A DNA stretch of 64,000 bases from Eledone cirrhosa (Eukaryota > Mollusca > Cephalopoda > Octopoda > Eledonidae). Positions 57,401-64,000 of the stretch are shown one piece after another. Position numbers and translations under genes: made by a program. The notes under the pieces were generated by a model. That model did no database searches. It was not told the DNA's origin and saw only the letters and a program-made list of their open reading frames with translations. The stretch spans positions 28,682,608-28,746,607 of the forward strand of contig OZ024744.1 of NCBI GenBank assembly GCA_964016885.1, written 5' to 3'. The stretch's first letter is position 1; every line of letters begins with the position of its first letter.

Positions 57401-60400
57401 ACATACTTCTAAGACTACATACAAAACACAAGCAGATAATACATACAACTAAGACCACATAAACTACAAATGCAGGTAATACACACATCTAGGACCACAT
57501 AATACACAAGCAGGTAATACACAAATCTAGGACCACATACGCCACACAAGCAGGTAAAACACACATCTATGACAAAACACAACGCACAAGCTGGTAATAC
57601 ACCCATCTAGGAAACTATACAACACACAAGCGGGTAATACACACATCTAGGACCACATACAACACACAAGCAGGTAATACACACATCTAGGACCACATAC
57701 AGCACAGATGCAGGTAAAACATACATCTAGGAAAACATACAATACACAAACAGGTAATACACATATCTAGGACCATATTCAACACACTAGCTGGTAATAC
57801 ATCCATCTAGGACCACATAGAACACACAAACAGGTAATACACATATCTAGGACCACTTACAATACACAATCAGGTAATACACACACATCTAAGACCACAT
57901 ACAATACACAAGCAGGTAATACAGACATCTAGGACCACATACAACACACAAGTAGATAATACATACATCTAGGACCACACACAACGCACAAGCAGGTAAT
58001 ACACACATCTAGGACCACATACAACACACAAGCAGGTAATACACACATCTAGGACCACATACAACACACAAGCAGGTAATACACACATGTAAGACCACAT
58101 ACAACACAGAAGCAGGTAAAACATACATCTCAGACTACATACAATACACAAGCAGGATATACATAGATCTACGACCACATGCAACACACTAGCTGGTAAT
58201 ACATCCATCAGGGACCACATAGAAGACACACAAAGGTAATACATACATCTACGACCAAATACAATACACACTCAGGTAATACACAGTCACCAAGGAACAC
58301 ATATAACAAACAAGCAGGTAACACATACATCTGAGACAACATACAACACACAAGCCGGTAATTCACACATCTACGACCACATGCAATTCACAAGCAGGTA
58401 ATACCCACATCTAGTATCACATACAACACAAAAGTAGATAATACATACATCTAAAACTACATACAGCACACAAGCAGGTAATACACACATCTAGGACCAC
58501 ATAAAACACACAAGCAGGTAATACATACATCTAGGACGTCATACAACACACACGTAGATAATACATACATCTAGGACTACATACAACACATAAGCTGGTA
58601 ATACACACCTCTAGGACCAGCTACAACACACAAGCAGGTAATACATACATCTAGGACCTTATGCAATACACAATCAGGTAATACACACATCTAGGACCAC
58701 GTACAATACACAAGCAGGTTATACACACATCTAGGACCACATACAACACACAAGCAGGTAATACACACATCTAGGACCACATGAAACACAGAAACAGGTA
58801 ATACACACATCTAGGACCACATATAATACACAAGCAGGTAAAACTTACTTTTAAGACTACATACAAAACACAAGCAGATAATACGTACAACTAAGATCAC
58901 ATACACTACAGATGCAGGTAATACACACATTTAGGAACACATACTACACAAACAGTTAATACACAAATCTAGGACCACATACAATAGACAAGCAGGCAAT
59001 ATATACATCTAGGATGTCATAAAGCACACCAGCAGTTAATACACACATCTAGGACCACATGCAACACACAAGCAGGTAAAACACACATCTAGGACAAAAC
59101 ACAACACACAAGCAGGTATTACACCCATCTAGTAAACTATACAACACACAAGCCGGTAATACACACATCTAGGACCACATACAACACACAATCAGGTAAT
59201 ACACACATCTAGGACCACATACAGCACAGATGCAGGTAAAACATACATCTACGACAACATACAACACACAAGCCGGTAATACACACATCTAGGACAACAT
59301 ACAATACACAAGGAGGTAATACACACATCTAGGAACACATTCAACACACTAGCTGGTAATACATCCATCTACGACCACATAGAACACACAAACAGGTAAT
59401 ACACACATCTAGGACCACTTACAATACACAATCAGGTAATACACACACATCTAAGACCACATACAATACACAAGCAGGTAATACAGACATGTAGGACCAC
59501 ATACAACACACAAGTAGATAATACATACATCTAGGACCACTTACAATACACAATCAGGTAATACACACACATCTAAGACCACATACAATACACAAGCAGG
59601 TAATATAGACATCTAGGACCACATACAACACACAAGTAGATAATACACACATCTAGGACCACACACAACGCACAAGCAGGTAATACATACATCTAGGACC
59701 ACATACAACACATAAGCTGGTAATACACATATCTAGGACCATATACAACACACAAGCAGGTAATACACACATGTAGGACCACATACAACACAGAAGCAGG
59801 TAAAACATACATCTCAGACTACATACAATACACAAGCAGGATATACATAGATCTAGGACCACATGCAACACACTAGCTGGTAATACATCCATCTGGGACC
59901 ACATAGAAGAGACACACAGGTAATACACACATCTACGACCAAATACAATACACACTCAGGTAATACACAATCGGCAAGGAACACATATAACAAACAAGCA
60001 GGTAACACATACATCTGAGACAACATACAACACACAAGCCGGTAATTCACACATCTACGATCACATGCAATTCACAAGCAGTTAGTACACACATCTAGGA
60101 CCACGTATAACACAAAAGTAGATAATACATACATCTAAAACGACATACAGCACACAAGCAGGTAATACACACATCTAGGACCACATAAAACACACAAGCA
60201 GGTAATACATATATCTAGGACGTGATACAACACACACGTAGATAATACATACATCTAGGACTACATACAACACATAAGCTGGTAATACACACCACTAGGA
60301 CCAGCTACAACACACAAACAGGTAATACGTACATCTAGGACCATATACAATACACAATCAGGTAATACACACATCTAGGAACACATACAACACACAAGCA

Positions 60401-63400
60401 GGTGATACACACATCTAGGATCACATCCAATACACAAACAGGTAATGCATACATCTAGGACCACATACAACACACAAGCAGGTAATACACACATGTAGGA
60501 CCACATAAAAGACGCAAGCAGGTAATACACACATCTAGGTTCACATACAATACACAAACAGGTAATACATACATCTAGGAACACATAGAACACACAAACA
60601 GGTAATACACACATCTAGAACCACATACACTACACGATCAGTTAATACACACACATCAAGAAACACATACAACAAACAAGCAGGTTACACATACATCTAA
60701 GACAACATACAACACGCAAGCAGGTAATTCACACATCTAGGACCACATACAACACGCAAACAGGTAATATATACATCTAGGACCACATACAACACAAAAG
60801 TAGATAATAAAACATCTAGGACTACATACCACACACAAGCAGGTAATACATACATCTAGGACCACATACAACACACAAGTAGGTAATACACACATTTAGG
60901 ATCACATACAATACACGGGCAGGTAATACACACATCTAGGCACACATACAACACACAAGCAGGTAATACACACATCTAGGACCACATACAACACAGAAGT
61001 AGATAATACATACATCTAGGACCACACGCAACACACAGGCAGATAATACATTCATCTAGGACCACATACAAAACTTAAGCTGGTAATACACACATATAGG
61101 ACCACCTACAACACACAAGCAGGTAATAAATACATCTAGGACCAAATACAATACAAAACCAGGTAATACACACATCTAGCACCACATACAAAACACAAGC
61201 AGGTAATACACACATATCGCATCACATACAATACACAAACAGCTAATACATATATCTAGGATCACAGACAACACACAAGCAGGTAATACATACATCTAGG
61301 ACCACTTACAACACACACGCAGGTAATACATAGATCTAAGACCACATACAACACACAAGCAGGTAATACACACATCTAGGATCACATACAATAAACAAAC
61401 AGGTAATACACACATCCAGGACCACATACAACACACAAGCAGGTAATACACACATCTAGGAACATTTACAACACACAAGTAGATAATACATACATATAGG
61501 CCACCTACAACACACAAGCAGGTAATACACACATCTTAGACCACATACAATACACAAGCAGGTAATACATACATCTAGTTCACATAGAAGACACAAGCAT
61601 GAAATACACACAATTAGGACCACATACAACACACAAGCAGGTAATACATACAACTAGGACAACATACAACACACAAGCAAGTAATGCATACATCTACGAC
61701 CAGATACAACACACAAGCAGGTAATACACACATCTAGGACCGCATACAACACACAAGCAGGTAATACATACAGCTAAGACCACATACATCGCAGAAACAG
61801 GTAATACACACATCTAGGACAACATACAACACACCAGCAGGTAATACACATATCTAGGACCACATACAACACACAAGCAGGTAATAAACACAAGTAGGAC
61901 CAAACACAGCACCCATGTAGGTAATACATACATCTAGGACGACATACAACACACAAGCAGGTAAAATATACATCTGAGACTACATACAACACACAAACAG
62001 GTAATACAACAATCTAGGCCAATACACAATACACAAAGAGGTAATATATACAACTAGGTTCACATACAACACACAAGTAGGTGATGCATAGATCTAGGAC
62101 CACATACAACACAAAAGCAGCTATTACACATATCTAGGATCACATTCACTACACAAACAGGTAATACATATAACTAGGACTACATACAACACACAAGCAG
62201 CTAATACATACATCTAGGACCACATATAACCCACAAGCAGGTAATACATACATGTAGGACCACATACAACAAACAAGCAGGTAATACATACATCTAGTAC
62301 AACATACAACACACAAGCTGGTAATACATACATCTAGGACCTCATACATCAAGCAAGAATGTAATACATACAACTAAGACCATACACATCAGAGAAACAG
62401 GTAATACACACATATTGGACCACATACAACACACAAGCAGGTAATACATACATCTAGGACCAAATACAACACAGAAGCTGGTAATACATACATCTAGGAT
62501 CACATATAGCACGCAAGCAAGCAATATATACATCTAGGACAACATACAACACAACAGCAGGTAATACATACATCTAGGACCATATACAATACACTAAAAG
62601 TTAATACATACATCTAGGAACACATACATCAGAGAAGCAGGTAATATCCACATCTAGGACCACATACAATACACAAGCTGGTAACACACACATGTAGGAT
62701 CACATACAGCACACATGCAGGCAATATATATATCTAGTACAACATACAACACACCAGCAGGTAATACACATATCTAGGACCACATACAACTCACAATCAG
62801 GTAATGCACACATCTAGGACCACATACATCACACAAGCAGGAAAAATATACATCACACAAGCAGGTAAAATATACATCTCAGACTACACACAACACACAA
62901 ACATTTAATACACACATCTAGGCCAATATGCAATACACAAAGAGGTAATACATACAACTAGGTTCACATACAACACACACGCAGGTGATGCATAGATCTA
63001 GGATCGCATACAACACACAAGCAGGTAAAACATACATCTAGGACCACATACAGCACACAAGCAGGCAATAAATTCATCTAGGACCGCGTTCAGCACACCA
63101 GTATGTAATACACACATCTAGCATCACATACAATACACAAACAGGTAATACATACCTCAAGGAACACATATAACACACAACCAGTTAATGCATACATGTA
63201 GGACCACATACAATACACAAGTAGATAACACATGCATGTAGGACCACATACAACACACAAGCTGGTAATACATACATCTAGGACCTCATACAACAACCAA
63301 GCATGTAATACATACAACTAAGACCACACACATCAAAGAAACAGGTAATACACACATCTAGCACCACATACAACACACAAGCAGGTAAAACACACATCTA

Positions 63401-64000
63401 GGACCACATACAGCACACAAGCAGGCAATATATTCATCTAGGACCGCATTCAGCACACCAGCATGTAATACACACATATAGGACGACATACAACACACAA
63501 GCTAGTAATACATACATCTAGGACAACAGAAAACACACAAGCAAGTAAAACACACATGCTGTACCACATACAACACACAAGCAGGTAATACACACATCCA
63601 GGTTCACATACAATACACAAACAGTTAATACACACATCTAGGAATACATACATCAGAGAAGCAGGAAGTACACATATCTAGGACCACATACAACTCACAA
63701 TCAGGTAATGCACACATCTAGGACTACATACATCACACAAGCAGATAATACATACATCTAGGACCACATACAACACACAAGCAGGTAATACACACATCTA
63801 GGATCACATTGAATACACAAACAGGTAATACATATATCTAGGACTACATACAACACACAAGCAGGTAATACATACATCTAGGACCACATACAACACACAA
63901 GCAGGCAATAGATACATCTAAGACCACATACAACACACAAGCAGGTAATATAGACATCTAGCATCACATAAAATACACAAACAGGTAATACACATCTAGG

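Larger units (their letters stand above)
38661..64000. repeat. 40-bp A/C-rich satellite array, >25 kb, open at the right end
   Basis: A head-to-tail tandem array whose commonest monomer is 40 bp: agcaggtaat, then acacacatct, aggaccacat and acaacacaca. Base content of that monomer is A18 C12 G5 T5, a marked strand asymmetry. About 630 copies fill the window to its end with no interspersed element. Common variants swap ACACACATC for ACATACATC, CAACACAC for CAATACAC, and GGTAAT for GATAAT. Monomers near both visible ends are more diverged. Minus-strand frames of 60-110 codons (Cys/Val/Leu/Tyr rich) arise because 40 is not a multiple of three and the consensus has a stop only once per 120 bases; they are not genes. 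Confidence 0.98.

Noticed and set aside
38661..63653. Dozens of minus-strand ORFs of 60-110 codons rich in Cys, Val, Leu and Tyr across the right half of the window
   Set aside because: They follow the 40-bp satellite: three monomers make 40 codons and the consensus has a stop in only one phase per 120 bases. Their lengths and ends track repeat variants, and there is no independent start, composition or domain signal.
38661..64000. A CRISPR-like array of direct repeats
   Set aside because: The whole 40-bp unit is repeated with no unique spacers, there are no cas genes, and the context is eukaryotic.

Overview
The window looks like intergenic DNA from a cephalopod, most likely an octopus. The pointers are several copies of tRNA-derived SINEs of the kind known from octopus and squid, dense (TA)n, (CA)n and (GTAT)n microsatellites, and Penelope-like and non-LTR retroelements typical of mollusc genomes. 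The taxonomic call rests on recalled repeat families, not on a search. I found no convincing host protein-coding gene, rRNA gene or functional tRNA gene. Every ORF of substance belongs to a retroelement or is a by-product of a simple or satellite repeat.

Layout. 1-3.3 kb: a decayed Penelope-like element (PLE1, minus strand) with RT, Cys-rich linker and GIY-YIG endonuclease. 3.3-4.2 kb: (TA)n tracts bracketing a 131-bp near-perfect hairpin, then a non-LTR RT tail. 4.58-6.19 kb: a composite element with ~215-bp inverted termini. 6.3-7.7 kb: a 5'-truncated CR1/Jockey-like pseudogene. 7.9-11 kb: SINEs, a PLE GIY-YIG fragment and long TG/CA/TA microsatellites. 11.1-14.35 kb: a second PLE (PLE2, minus strand) with inverted terminal arms. 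14.4-16.5 kb: SINE remnants and an interrupted (AGT/GGT)n array.

16.47-28.55 kb: two nearly identical 6-kb Tx1/L1-like LINEs, head to tail, joined only by (ATT)n. Copy A has both ORFs intact. Copy B has an intact ORF2, but one extra T breaks its ORF1. ORF1 is probably a nucleic-acid-binding protein with a CCHC knuckle. ORF2 carries an APE-type endonuclease, RT and a C-terminal CCHC motif. Together they would form the RNP that carries out target-primed reverse transcription. The pair sits inside the triplet array, and an unoccupied (ATT)n paralogue of the insertion site lies just downstream.

28.55-38.66 kb: the rest of the triplet array, then a decayed non-LTR element with a restriction-like endonuclease (R2/R4-type, minus strand) bracketed by (GTAT)n. 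Two 5'-truncated relatives follow, one placed directly on the (ACAT)n tail of the other, and then more SINEs. 38.66-64 kb: an uninterrupted satellite of a 40-bp A/C-rich monomer, more than 25 kb and about 630 copies, running off the window. It has multi-kilobase higher-order duplications, including a ~2.44-kb tandem block and a 1.52-kb block.

The recurring theme is an association between retroelements and simple repeats. Elements from four or more lineages abut (TA)n, (ATT)n or (ACAT)n, and two unrelated LINE lineages appear to have inserted into their own microsatellite tails.
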